A stretch of 64,000 nt of DNA. Source: Bog-159 sp049520215 (lineage in GTDB: Bacteria > Acidobacteriota > Terriglobia > Bryobacterales > Bryobacteraceae). Location: contig JBEKPZ010000001.1 of the NCBI GenBank assembly GCA_049520215.1, positions 1 to 64,000 on the forward strand, written 5' to 3'. Numbering within the stretch: position 1 is the stretch's first letter; each line of letters starts with the position of its first letter. Below are positions 1 through 8,982 of the stretch, piece by piece. A program made the translations under genes and the position numbers. The notes under the pieces are model-generated. The model made no database searches and was not told the DNA's origin. It saw nothing but the letters and a program-made list of their open reading frames with translations.

Positions 1-104
1 ATTTGCGATTGCGTGGTATCGACCTGTTAAGCTCCTCTGCAAAGCGGTGGCTCTACGAACGCTAGCCAGGAGCGGGAATCGGTATGCAAGTTTGTGTTTG
101 TTCG

Positions 105-1441
105 TCATGGTAGCACCTTAAAGTTCACATCGCTCGAAAGCGTATCGGAGGGCGTCGTTACGCGGATTTTGCCGGTCGCGGCGCCGGCGGGGACGGTGGC
201 GGAGATGGCGGTTGGGGAGAGGGTGGTGAAGGAGGCGGCCACGCTGTGAAATGTGACGGCGGTGGCGCCGGCGAGGTTCGTGCCGAGAATGGTAACGGCG
301 GCGCCGGGCGCGCCGGAGGCAGGGACGGGACGGGACGGGCGAAGGGCGCCAGACCCGTCGACAGGCGGTAGACGGGACCGTCGCTGGAATTGCTCGCCTC
401 AACGCCGTGGAAATTGCCGTCTGTCGCCTGTAACAGGCCGCTGTTCAGGAAAGGAATGGTGCCGGCATAGTCAAAGAGTTTGGTGAAGACGCCCCCGGGG
501 GTGATCTGGAAGAGAGTACCTTGGGTGGTCGCGCCTCCAGCCGAGGTTATGCCGTAAAAGTTGCCGTCGTTGGCGGCGGTCAGGGGGACCAAAGGTTGGG
601 AGCCATCGGCGCAACCCGGCTGCGGGCAGAAGCTGTAGAGCGTGGTTAGGGCGCCGGAGAGGGAGATCCGGAACACAGTTCCTGAGTTGTTCGCGCCTCC
701 GGCGGAGGTTACACCGTAGAGGCTGCCGTCGGTTGCCGGAACAAGGCCGGATGGGCCATTTCCGTCGGCGCAACCCGCGGCGGGACAGAAGGTGTAGATA
801 GTCTTGAACGTGCCCTCGGGGGTGAGGCCGAAGACGGTGCCGTGGCCAAATGCCCCGCCGGCGGCGGTGGTTCCGTAGAGGTTGCCGTTGGAGGCAAGGA
901 CGAGGGCGGCGTTGGGGGTGGCGCCATCGGGGCCGGTGAAGTTGTGGATGGTGGCGAAAGCGGCGGTAGAAGAGATGCGGAATAGAGTGCCAATCCCGCC
1001 ATGCCCCCCGAATGGAGTTGCACCATAGAAGTAACCGTTGGAGGCTTGGACGAGGCCTGTGGGCGCGGAACGGGTGGCGAGATCAGTGAAAACGCCGGTC
1101 GGTGTGAGGGAGAAAACGGAACCGCGGTCCCCCTGCATAGGAGTAGTGCCGTAGAAGCTACCGTCGGCGGCCAGAATGACGCCCCACACCGGATAAGCTC
1201 CGGTTGTGGAATTCATGCCGTAGACGACATTGATGGCGCCGGCTGGAGTGACGCTGTAGACCACCCCGTAGCCGAGGGGTCCGCCGACCATGGTGATTCC
1301 GTAGAAGTTGCCGTCAGCGCCCTGGATCAGGGTCCCGGAGGGCTTGTCGCCCTCGCTGAACCTGAAGGTGGCAATGATGTTGAAGGTTTGGCCCGGGAGA
1401 GCGGCCGCTAAGGCAGCAAATGCCAGGAAACGGGAGATCAT
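105..1441 (-). pseudogene. Secreted GloVer-repeat protein, frameshifted before its C-terminal IPT-like domain
   Basis: No enzymatic role is known for this family; it is exported and built of tandem repeats. The ATG at 1441 opens a clear signal peptide (MISRFLAFAALAAALPGQ), and an upstream in-frame ATG at 1501 would bury it. Seven or so repeats of about 50 residues follow, each with an N-x-Y-G-T/V-T core and a G-T-V/L-F-x-[IL]-[ST] strand (GTVFGLTPEGTF, GTLFQITPGGVF). The open frame runs to TAA at 158-160, but its last 60 residues become Pro/Ser-rich. One of the other minus frames there encodes an IPT/TIG-like beta-domain (GAAVTILGTNLAGATAVTF) ending at TGA 107-105. The switch falls at three GGGAC units (322-336); two units would restore the frame. 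It is divergent from the HTH/propeller regulator at 1546. A real mutation, phase variation or a sequencing error are all possible. Confidence 0.72.
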
Positions 1442-1545
1442 TTGTCTATGATTGGGCGGATGTTCTATAATTCTGCAACAGCCCGAAGCATCCGGAAGCA
1501 TCCGATTGCATCCGCGCGTCTGAAACCGCTGACGTTACGCCGAAC
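1442..1545. promoter_or_regulatory. Divergent promoter region with 10-bp-phased GCATCCG direct repeats
   Basis: This 104-bp gap separates two divergent genes. On the plus strand there is TTGTCT (1442-1447), 18 bp, then a perfect TATAAT (1466-1471) pointing at the regulator gene at 1546. Just downstream, GCATCCG occurs three times with exact 10-bp spacing (1488, 1498, 1508), so all copies lie on one helix face. The placement over the expected start of transcription suggests an operator for an HTH protein, plausibly the adjacent one. Binding is inferred. Confidence 0.55.
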
Positions 1546-3480
1546 ATGTCCGCTCCGAACCGCCGGCTCAACTCGTGGAAGGAGATTGCCGACTATCTCG
1601 GGCGCGGTCTGACCACGGTGCGGCGGTGGGAGGTGGAGAAGGGGCTCCCAGTGCGCCGGATACCGGGAGGGTCGCGGCAGGCAGTATTCGCGCTGACGGA
1701 GGAAATCGACCAATGGCTGATGGAATCCGGAGGGGAGCGGAACGGATCCGGGCCGCGGCAGGCGCTGGCGCCGCCGCGATGGCGGCGGTGGGCGCTGGTA
1801 GCGGCAGCCTTTGTGGGCCTGGCGGCGACGGCGGGTTTGATCCTCTATTTATGGCCAGTGCGGGCGCCGCGGGTGTTGAAGATCCGGCAGATCACCGAAG
1901 ACGGGTCCGAAAAGCAGGCACCGGTAGTAACTGACGGGTGGCGCGTGTATTTCACACGAATCAACGGGGCGGGGCTGGAGATTTGCCAGTCGCCGCTGAG
2001 CGGCGGGAGGGCCTCGGCGGTGCCGGGCACGGCCGATTTGATGGTGCGGGACATATCGCCCGATGGTACGGCTCTCCTGGCGGCGAAGGCGCCACCGCCG
2101 GGCGGGATGCCGCAACTCTACCTAGTGCCCTTGCGCGGCGGTGCGCCGTATGCATTGGGGGTATACGGAAATGCGGCGGCCTGGTCACTGGACGGGCGGC
2201 GGCTGGCGTACGCAAATGAGGCGGGGCTGTACACGGTAGGGATCGGAGGCGGGGAGGGGAAACGACTGGTTGAGGCAGCCGGGATTTCCTCGATACGGTG
2301 GTCGCCGGACGGGAAGCGCTTGCGTGTGAACCGGAATGAAGCCGGGCGGGCCAGCCTCTGGGAGATCGGGGTTGAGGGCGGGATCCTGATGCGGGTGCAG
2401 CCGCAATGGAATTCGACGCGGAGCGACTGGATGCCGGCGTGGATCGCGGACGGGAGGTACTCGGTGGTGATCCGGTCCCGTAATGCGGCGGGCGAATTGT
2501 GGGCCCTCCGGGAATCGCCTGGGATTTGGGGCGAGCCGGTGCGGCAGGGGTATCAATTGACGGATGGTCCGGTGGACTATTCGGGTGTGGCGGCGGCGCG
2601 GGACGGCAGGCATCTTTATGCGCTAGGTCTTACGGTGAAGACCGAGTTCCGGCGGCTGGATGTGCGATCGGGGCAATTCGCAGCGTGGCTGGAAGGGGTT
2701 TCGGCGGACGGAGTGACGTTCTCGCCGGACGGGCGGTGGGTGGCGTACAGCGTGGTTCCGGGGCGCACGTTGTGGCGGAGCCGGGTGGATGGAGGCGAGC
2801 TGCAACAGTTGACCACGGCTGGGATGGAGGCGCTGCTACCACGGTGGTCGCCGGATGGAAGAATGCTGGCGTTCATGGGGCGAGCGGCGAGCCGCGAAGG
2901 GAACTGGAACATTTATGTAATGCCGGCGGCAGGCGGGGTGGCGGAGCCGGTACTGGCGGGGGACGCGCATCATGCTAGTCCGACGTGGTCGCCGGACGGC
3001 AACTCCCTGGCGTTTGCGGGGGCTCCCTGGATGAGCGGTTTCTCGCCGGAATCGACGGCCGTGAACATTGTGGATCTGCGGGCGCGGCAGGTTACCGCGG
3101 TGCCGTCCTCGAAGGGCTTGTGGGCTCCGAAGTGGTCGCCGGACGGGCGGTATCTGGCGGCGCAGACGACGGACTCGTTCGGGATCATGCTGTACGATAT
3201 CGGGAGCCGGCAATGGGGGTTGCTGTACCGGGTAGAGGGGCCGGCGCCGATCGGGTATGTGTGCTGGTCGCGGGCGGGGGATTATTTGTATTTCAATACG
3301 GCGGAGAGCATCCGGAGGATCCGAGTGCCGCATGGGACAGCGGAGGTGGTGGCGCAGATTGAGATGCGGCTGGCGCAGACGCTGGGGCAATGGTTCGGGT
3401 TGGGGCCGGACGATGCTCCGCTGGTATTGCGGGATGCGAGCCGGCAGGAGATCTATGAGTTGGAGGTGGATTTTCCTTGA
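1546..3480 (+). CDS. Membrane-anchored HTH regulator with PD40/TolB-like beta-propeller
   Basis: Predicted one-pass membrane transcription regulator. Residues 8-60 form an excisionase/MerR-like HTH (SWKEIADYLGRGLTTVRRWE, then a basic wing and EEIDQWL). A single transmembrane helix lies near residues 85-108 (WALVAAAFVGLAATAGLIL). The rest is a beta-propeller of PD40 repeats with the recurrent signature W-S-P-D-G-[RK] seen at least six times. The architecture suggests a cytoplasmic DNA-binding head and an extracytoplasmic sensor, a layout frequent in Acidobacteriota. The ligand is unknown. It has its own TATAAT promoter at 1466-1471 and three phased GCATCCG repeats just upstream, so autoregulation and control of the divergent secreted-protein gene are likely. 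Confidence 0.82.
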   Translation: MSAPNRRLNSWKEIADYLGRGLTTVRRWEVEKGLPVRRIPGGSRQAVFALTEEIDQWLMESGGERNGSGPRQALAPPRWRRWALVAAAFVGLAATAGLILYLWPVRAPRVLKIRQITEDGSEKQAPVVTDGWRVYFTRINGAGLEICQSPLSGGRASAVPGTADLMVRDISPDGTALLAAKAPPPGGMPQLYLVPLRGGAPYALGVYGNAAAWSLDGRRLAYANEAGLYTVGIGGGEGKRLVEAAGISSIRWSPDGKRLRVNRNEAGRASLWEIGVEGGILMRVQPQWNSTRSDWMPAWIADGRYSVVIRSRNAAGELWALRESPGIWGEPVRQGYQLTDGPVDYSGVAAARDGRHLYALGLTVKTEFRRLDVRSGQFAAWLEGVSADGVTFSPDGRWVAYSVVPGRTLWRSRVDGGELQQLTTAGMEALLPRWSPDGRMLAFMGRAASREGNWNIYVMPAAGGVAEPVLAGDAHHASPTWSPDGNSLAFAGAPWMSGFSPESTAVNIVDLRARQVTAVPSSKGLWAPKWSPDGRYLAAQTTDSFGIMLYDIGSRQWGLLYRVEGPAPIGYVCWSRAGDYLYFNTAESIRRIRVPHGTAEVVAQIEMRLAQTLGQWFGLGPDDAPLVLRDASRQEIYELEVDFP

Positions 3481-3558
3481 GGATCATTCTGGACGATGCC
3501 GGGGACAGGCACTACCTGGGTCTGCGCCACGACCGCACAGTTCTTATAATGGAATACA

Positions 3559-4089
3559 GTGCGATACCTTCCCGCGCTGGTGCTCTTTTCCGCCATCGCG
3601 CTCGGCGACGTGCGCAATTGCACCTGCGACCTCGCCAGCGCCGAAAGCATGGCCAAGCGCGAATGTGGATTGTGCCGCGAAGCCGAAAAGCAGCCGCCCG
3701 CCACGCAGATTTTTTTCCTGCAAGACATTAATCCGAACAAGCCGCATCGCTGGCTGGCTCTGCCGCGCGCGCATGCTCACGTCCTCGCCGATATGACGCC
3801 CGCGCAACGGCTCGCTTTGTGGAACGCCGCCATCGCCAAGGCCCAGGAGACTTGGGGCGACCAGTGGGGACTGGCCGCCAACGCCGATATCCGGCGCACG
3901 CAATGCCACGTCCACGTGCATATCGGCAAGCTGCTGGAGGGCGTCGAAACGCCGGACTTCGTGCTGGTTGACGGTCCCGCCGATATACCCGTTCCGCACC
4001 AGGGCGGCGGCATCTGGATTCATCCTGTGAGCGGGAAGCTGCACGTCCACTTGGGTGAAGACGCGCCCGAAACGCTGCTCATGAGGTAA
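3559..4089 (+). CDS. Exported HIT/CDH-like hydrolase-family protein
   Basis: Residues 1-16 (MRYLPALVLFSAIALG) look like a signal peptide, followed by a Cys-rich N-terminus (CTCD, CGLC). The body resembles the HIT superfamily, especially CDP-diacylglycerol pyrophosphatase-like proteins. It has the conserved PHRWLALPRAHAH segment and a histidine cluster CHVHVHIGKL near residues 115-124, where the nucleotide-hydrolysing histidines sit in the family. A further HVHLGE lies at the C-terminus. Substrate unknown. The start is GTG at 3559. A perfect TATAAT at 3545-3550 ends 8 nt before it, so the transcript may be leaderless. uxaA begins 3 nt after the stop, suggesting co-transcription. Confidence 0.68.
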   Translation: MRYLPALVLFSAIALGDVRNCTCDLASAESMAKRECGLCREAEKQPPATQIFFLQDINPNKPHRWLALPRAHAHVLADMTPAQRLALWNAAIAKAQETWGDQWGLAANADIRRTQCHVHVHIGKLLEGVETPDFVLVDGPADIPVPHQGGGIWIHPVSGKLHVHLGEDAPETLLMR

Positions 4090-4091
4090 CC

Positions 4092-5636
4092 ATGCCGCAA
4101 GAAATGCTGCTCGAAATCGCCAAGCTGCCGACGGCGGAGAACTCCGTCATCCATTTGCATGCCACCGACAATGTGGCAATCGCCCGCGTGCCGGTCTCCG
4201 CCGGGACCGAGTTGAAGGTGGACGGCCGGACGCTCATCGCGCACGAACCCATCCCGGCCGGCCACAAGATCGCGCTCACCATGATTCCGCGGGGCGAAGT
4301 GGTGCGGCGCTATGGCCAGGTCATCGGGCGCGCCAGTCTTGATATCCACCCCGGCCACCACATGCACACGCACAACCTGGCCTTCGAGGAACTGCACTTC
4401 AACTACGAATTCCCAACTGGCGAAACTGCGCTGCCAGCGCGCCGCGCCGCCCCCACCTTTCTGGGCTACCCGCGCGAGGATGGTTCGGTGGGCACGCGCA
4501 ACTATATCGCGGTAGTGGCGGCGAGCAACTGCGCGGCGCACACCGCCGAACTGATAGCGCATAGCTTCGATGGTGAATCGTTGCCCGCCAACGTGGATGG
4601 CGTGGTGGCATTCCCGCACGGCGAAGGTTGCGGCCACACGATTGGCCCGGACACCGACCAGCTTCGCCGCACGTTAGCCGGAGTATTGGCGCACCCCAAC
4701 GTTTCGGCCGCGGTGATCCTGGGCCTGGGCTGTGAGGTCAACCAGATCGAGCACTATCTCGGTCCCAACGCGGCACGGACCAGCCGCCTGGTGGGGATGA
4801 CCGTGCAATCGAGCGGCGGCACGCGCGGCGCAGTGGCGGCGGCGCGCGCCGAGATTGCCCGTCTGATGGAGCATTGCGCCGCCGAGCAGCGCGTAGAAGC
4901 GCCGGCATCCAGCATCGTGCTGGGGTTGAATTGCGGCGGCTCGGATTCGTTTTCCGGCATTACGGCGAACCCGGCGTTGGGCGTCTGTTCGGATATGCTG
5001 GCCGAAATCGGAGCCAGCGTGGTGCTGGCGGAAACCACCGAAATCTTCGGCGCCGAGCACCTGCTGGTGCGCCGCGCCCGCAACCGGCAAGTGGCCGAGA
5101 AACTGTTAAGTTTCGTCCAAGGCTACAAGCAATACCTGACCCGCTTCGCAGGCAGCTTCAACGACAATCCGTCGCCCGGCAACAAAGAAGGCGGATTGAC
5201 CAACATCCTCGAAAAATCCCTGGGCGCGGTGGCCAAGGCGGGCACCTCGCCGCTCACCGATGCAGTGGACTACGCCGAGCCGGTCCGCACTCCAGGCTTC
5301 GTCTTCATGAACACTCCCGGCTACGATCCGGTCTCGCTCACGGGCCTGGCGGCGGGCGGTTGCAACCTGATCGCCTTCACCACCGGACGCGGCAGTGCGA
5401 TCGGCTTCCCTTCCGTGCCGGTGCTCAAGATCGCCAGCAACACCGTCACCTACCGGCGCATGCAGGACAATATGGACATCAACGCAGGCGCCATCGCCGA
5501 CGGAGAGAAGAGCGTCCAGGACGTCGGCCGCGAGATCTTCGACATGCTCTTGCGGGTGGCTTCCGGCGAGAAGACGTGCGCGGAACGGCTGGGCCACCAC
5601 GAATTCGTCCCGTGGCGGATCGGTCCGGTGCTGTAG
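4092..5636 (+). CDS. uxaA: Altronate dehydratase (UxaA family)
   Basis: Predicted to dehydrate D-altronate to 2-keto-3-deoxy-D-gluconate in galacturonate breakdown, or a related sugar acid. At 514 residues it is a full-length member: an N-terminal SAF domain (about residues 15-90, ending in RRYGQVIGRA) and the large UxaA/GarD C-terminal domain starting at FLGYPREDGSVGTRNYIAVV. Conserved family segments present include PHGEGCGHT, LGLGCEVNQIE, LGLNCGGSDSFSGITANPA and TTGRGSAIGFPSVPVLKI. The start 3 nt after the preceding gene implies an operon. Its last 55 nt or so (5530-5584) recur, diverged, at 8743-8796 beyond the restriction-modification genes, suggesting that insertion occurred at this 3' end. 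No other uronate genes lie in the window. Confidence 0.9.
   Translation: MPQEMLLEIAKLPTAENSVIHLHATDNVAIARVPVSAGTELKVDGRTLIAHEPIPAGHKIALTMIPRGEVVRRYGQVIGRASLDIHPGHHMHTHNLAFEELHFNYEFPTGETALPARRAAPTFLGYPREDGSVGTRNYIAVVAASNCAAHTAELIAHSFDGESLPANVDGVVAFPHGEGCGHTIGPDTDQLRRTLAGVLAHPNVSAAVILGLGCEVNQIEHYLGPNAARTSRLVGMTVQSSGGTRGAVAAARAEIARLMEHCAAEQRVEAPASSIVLGLNCGGSDSFSGITANPALGVCSDMLAEIGASVVLAETTEIFGAEHLLVRRARNRQVAEKLLSFVQGYKQYLTRFAGSFNDNPSPGNKEGGLTNILEKSLGAVAKAGTSPLTDAVDYAEPVRTPGFVFMNTPGYDPVSLTGLAAGGCNLIAFTTGRGSAIGFPSVPVLKIASNTVTYRRMQDNMDINAGAIADGEKSVQDVGREIFDMLLRVASGEKTCAERLGHHEFVPWRIGPVL
5530..5584 (+). repeat. Copy 1 of the uxaA 3'-end duplication
   Basis: This stretch encodes the C-terminal REIFDMLLRVASGEKTCAE of UxaA. 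It matches 8743-8796 at about 49 of 55 positions with one 1-nt gap, by hand alignment. The two copies bracket exactly the restriction-modification pair. Confidence 0.8.
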
Positions 5637-5741
5637 GAAACGCAAGTCGGGCTCCGCGCGTGAGAAAAGCAACGATGCGGTCGATGAGGATAATGGGAGA
5701 AGATCGCGCTGCATAGGCGCGGGAAGGCGTAAACTAGCAAG

Positions 5742-7646
5742 GTGGGAGACGCAGCGTTCAACACCGCGCCGCTGGGTGCGGATCGTCGTATCGTGCAACG
5801 CCGTTCTGGCAAGGCGCAGCCTGCGGAAGCTTCGCTGCCTGCGCCGCTGTTTTTCCCCGATGCATATCCCTGGTTGGTGGATGACAGCGACCCCGAGCGC
5901 ACGCTGGAAGATGGAAAGGCGATGGCGCGGGCGTTCGCGGCGGTTCTCCAAGAATCGCCGCGGCTGAATCTGGCCCGTTCCTTTTGTGCCTCTCTGCTTC
6001 GAACCTGCTGGTTTGAAGCGCAGCGGAAATATAGGCAAGCCTGGGCCTTGCCGGATGCGCTTTTCCAGATTCCGCCGGATGGCCTCGATGAGCCGGCGGC
6101 CTCGTTGGCATGCACGATGGGCAGAGCAGCGGCCCGGCTGGATCCGATCACAGCGGGGTATCTGGCCGGCGTTACCTACACCGCCATGCTGCCCGACCAA
6201 ACCCGTTCACGCCTCGGTGTCTACTATACACCCCCAGGGCTGGCCAGACGCCTTCTGGACATGGCGACGGCCGCTGGCGCCGATTGGCGGTCTTGCAGAG
6301 TCGTAGACCCTGCGTGCGGCGGCGGCGCCTTTCTCGCCCCGATCGCCCGGCGAATTTTGTCGGAGAGCCGCGGCCTGGGCGCGCGCCAAATCGTGCGCTC
6401 GATTGGATCGAGAGTGCGAGGTCTTGAAATCGATCCCTTTGCCGCATGGGCGTCGCAGGTCATCCTCGAGTTGACCCTGATGGGCGCATGCCGTGAGGCC
6501 GGGGAACGGCTGCCTATCGTCGTAGCAGTCTGCAACAGCCTTCTGACTGAAGTCGATGAAGGCGGCTTCGACGTCGTGATCGGCAATCCTCCGTACGGCC
6601 GGGTTACCCTAAGCCCGGAGGTACGGGAGCGGTATCGGCGTGGGCTTTACGGACACGCAAATCTATATGGTTTGTTTACCGACCTCGCGATTCGACTGAC
6701 CCGGCCCGGCGGCGTCATCGCATACGTGACGCCTACCAGTTTTCTTGCGGGCGAGTATTTCAAGGCTCTGCGCAGGCTGCTGGCCGGCCAAGCCCCGCCC
6801 TCGAATATCGATTTAGTCACTCCGCGGGAGGGAGTCTTCGACGATGTGTTGCAGGAGACGCTCCTGGCTACTTACCAGCGTGGCCAAAAGCCCGCAAGTT
6901 CCAGTGTGTATTTCATCGCGCCAGTGGACTACGACAATATCGAGGTTGAATCCGCAGGCCAGTTCGCGCTGCCCTCCCAGGCAGGCAATCCGTGGCTGAT
7001 CCCTCGCACCCTGGAGCAGGAGCAGTTGATCGGGGCTCTAAAACGCATGCCGCATCGCTTGCGGGACTATGGCTACGAGGTCAGCACCGGACCGCTGGTC
7101 TGGAACCGACATAAGAAACAACTCCGCTCACGCGCGGACAAGGCGACGTTGCCTCTCATCTGGGCGGAGTGCGTGACACCCACCGGGGCATTCGTCTTCC
7201 GCGCGGACAAGAAGAACCACGAGCCATATTTCAAGCCCTTGGATGGCGACGAGTGGCTAATTACGCGCAAATCGTGTGTGCTGCTGCAGCGCACGACAGC
7301 GAAAGAACAGAACCGCAGACTTATTGCGGCGGAGTTGCCCAGTCGATTTCTTGCCGAGCATGGCGCCGTGGTGATCGAGAACCACCTGAATATGATCCGG
7401 CCGATCAACGGCGCTCCGCGGATTCCCCAAAAGGTGCTTACGGCGTTTCTCAATAGCGAGATTGTGGACAAGGTTTTCAGATGCTTCAGCGGCAGTGTGG
7501 CGGTCTCGGCGTACGAACTGGAAGCTTTGCCGCTTCCGCCGCCTGAGTCGTTCGATTGCATTTCGCAATTGGTCAAGACCGGAGCGGATCGGGCCGCGAT
7601 TGATGAGGCCTGCGCCCATCTCTTTACCAAACGCGAGTCCGCATGA
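5742..7646 (+). CDS. Type II DNA adenine-N6 methyltransferase (PstI/BsuBI-like system)
   Basis: Modification enzyme of a type II restriction-modification system. It shows the adenine-N6 methyltransferase hallmarks in gamma order: LGVYYTPPGLARRLLD, AdoMet motif I (VVDPACGGGAFLAP) near residue 190, and catalytic motif IV NPPYG near residue 284, then a C-terminal target-recognition half. The GTG start at 5742 is tentative; about 105 nt of apparently non-coding DNA separate it from uxaA. Its stop overlaps the endonuclease start by 4 nt (ATGA), giving translational coupling. The partner family suggests methylation within CTGCAG, which is an inference. The module is bracketed by duplicated uxaA sequence, a sign of acquisition. 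Confidence 0.86.
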   Translation: MGDAAFNTAPLGADRRIVQRRSGKAQPAEASLPAPLFFPDAYPWLVDDSDPERTLEDGKAMARAFAAVLQESPRLNLARSFCASLLRTCWFEAQRKYRQAWALPDALFQIPPDGLDEPAASLACTMGRAAARLDPITAGYLAGVTYTAMLPDQTRSRLGVYYTPPGLARRLLDMATAAGADWRSCRVVDPACGGGAFLAPIARRILSESRGLGARQIVRSIGSRVRGLEIDPFAAWASQVILELTLMGACREAGERLPIVVAVCNSLLTEVDEGGFDVVIGNPPYGRVTLSPEVRERYRRGLYGHANLYGLFTDLAIRLTRPGGVIAYVTPTSFLAGEYFKALRRLLAGQAPPSNIDLVTPREGVFDDVLQETLLATYQRGQKPASSSVYFIAPVDYDNIEVESAGQFALPSQAGNPWLIPRTLEQEQLIGALKRMPHRLRDYGYEVSTGPLVWNRHKKQLRSRADKATLPLIWAECVTPTGAFVFRADKKNHEPYFKPLDGDEWLITRKSCVLLQRTTAKEQNRRLIAAELPSRFLAEHGAVVIENHLNMIRPINGAPRIPQKVLTAFLNSEIVDKVFRCFSGSVAVSAYELEALPLPPPESFDCISQLVKTGADRAAIDEACAHLFTKRESA

Positions 7647-8728
7647 ACGCTTCGCTACCTCTCCTTCTCCCGGTCGCGGAGATTCAGAAGCGCCTGCTTG
7701 AGATCTTTCCCGAAGGAATGCCCAACCGCGGCTATTGCACGCGCGAGATTGCGGCCAAGACGATCTTCACCATGCTGTACGTCGGAGCCGTGGAATACCG
7801 TGGCGTGCATCTCCGCCCAAATCAAGTTACCCGAATGACCGACCGGCAGTCCGCGAAGACGAGCGAAGCAGCTTGGCTGGCCTGGCGACAGTCGTCGCTG
7901 GCCAAGGAGACGGGCAACATTCCGGGCCGATGGTACGCGGTGGATACGCGGGAACCGATCCGCGACGAGACGCTCCGCGATGGCCTTGTCCCTACCGGCG
8001 CTGTCATCGTCAAACCGAATCTTCCGACGACGTCGAGTGTCCCACGCTACGCGCTTGCTGCTGGGTTTGCGGAGCTGTTGGATCCGAACCTGTCACCCGA
8101 GGCTCTCGCACAAGCAATCGCTGCGTGGCAAGTGGGTAAGCTGTCGGCAAGCGCGCTCGCCCGTGTGGAGTTCATGCGTCGTGGAGTCGTGGCCACGGAA
8201 TACGGCGTGATGGTGACCTTTGCAAACGGCGAGACTCGGAAGCTCGCCGCCGGGCCCAGTTCGATTATTACAAAGGCGGTCGTAGAGGAGTTTTCCAAAC
8301 GATTCCTGGCGAATCCCGGCGTCATCTTCCTTAGTGAAAGCGGCAACAAGGTGGTCGAAAGAGACGACCGCCTCGCACAGGCCGTGGGCCTCACGATTCC
8401 CGCGGATCGATATCTTCCCGATATCCTCCTGGTCGACCTCGGCCCCCAGCACCCACTGCTGGTCTTCGTGGAGGTCGTGGCAACGGACGGACCAATCACG
8501 GCCAGCCGGAAGCAGGCGTTTCTTGAAATCACACGGGCCGCTGGCTTTCCCGACAGCAGCATCGCGTTCGTCACCGCGTATCTCGACCGCAGCCAAGCCG
8601 CGTTCCGGAAGACAGCGCCGGAACTGGCATGGAACTCCTTCGCCTGGTTCGCCGCAGAACCCGATCACATCGTTGCATTTCGCCAGGGTACCCACGGAAA
8701 CAACGTTCGCCTGTCGGATTTACTCTGA
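7643..8728 (+). CDS. BsuBI/PstI-family restriction endonuclease
   Basis: Predicted type II endonuclease; characterised BsuBI and PstI cut CTGCAG. The N-terminal half (about residues 10-200) is a winged-helix-like region common in this family (YCTREIAAKTIFTMLYVGAVEY). The C-terminal half holds the nuclease core: RDDRLAQAVGL, then YLPDILLVDL and FVEVVATDGPI, an acidic PD...E-type arrangement, and a conserved RKQAFLEI segment. At 361 residues it is near the family's usual length, so it looks intact. Its ATG overlaps the methyltransferase stop. The only duplicated uxaA tail relic follows within 15 nt of its stop. Confidence 0.86.
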   Translation: MNASLPLLLPVAEIQKRLLEIFPEGMPNRGYCTREIAAKTIFTMLYVGAVEYRGVHLRPNQVTRMTDRQSAKTSEAAWLAWRQSSLAKETGNIPGRWYAVDTREPIRDETLRDGLVPTGAVIVKPNLPTTSSVPRYALAAGFAELLDPNLSPEALAQAIAAWQVGKLSASALARVEFMRRGVVATEYGVMVTFANGETRKLAAGPSSIITKAVVEEFSKRFLANPGVIFLSESGNKVVERDDRLAQAVGLTIPADRYLPDILLVDLGPQHPLLVFVEVVATDGPITASRKQAFLEITRAAGFPDSSIAFVTAYLDRSQAAFRKTAPELAWNSFAWFAAEPDHIVAFRQGTHGNNVRLSDLL

Positions 8729-8742
8729 CTCTGGCGTCCGTT

Positions 8743-8796
8743 GCGAGATCTTCGACATGCTTTTGCGGCGGCGTCCGGCGGGAAGACGTGCGCGGA
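8743..8796 (+). repeat. Displaced relic of the uxaA 3' end (copy 2)
   Basis: Diverged copy of 5530-5584. It can still be read as EIFDMLLRR but the frame is then lost by a 1-nt gap, so it is non-functional. It starts 14 nt after the endonuclease stop, marking the right edge of the inserted restriction-modification module. Confidence 0.78.
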
Positions 8797-8824
8797 TTCG
8801 CGGTTTGCCACTCTCGCAATTGAC

Positions 8825-8850
8825 GGGGCGGGGCTGGGAGCCTGCCCCAC
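8825..8850. repeat. Single-hairpin relative of the GCCCCAC palindromic element
   Basis: Inner stem GGCT/AGCC around GGG, outer GGGGCG/TGCCCC arm, ending in GCCCCAC like the stem-2 half of the double-hairpin family elsewhere in the window. Confidence 0.5.
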
Positions 8851-8982
8851 ATAGCGGCGCACAAGAAATCTTCGCGGCGTGCGAAGGATACTGGCAGACC
8901 CTGAGCGGAGTGCGAATCCAGCATGCGCGCCTTTCCGTTACAATAAGCAACACGGCCAGCCGGCCGCGTAAAGGGAGGTTCC

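Noticed and set aside
1..104. A gene at the left edge of the window
   Set aside because: No frame with coding character or motif is visible in these 104 nt; too short to judge.
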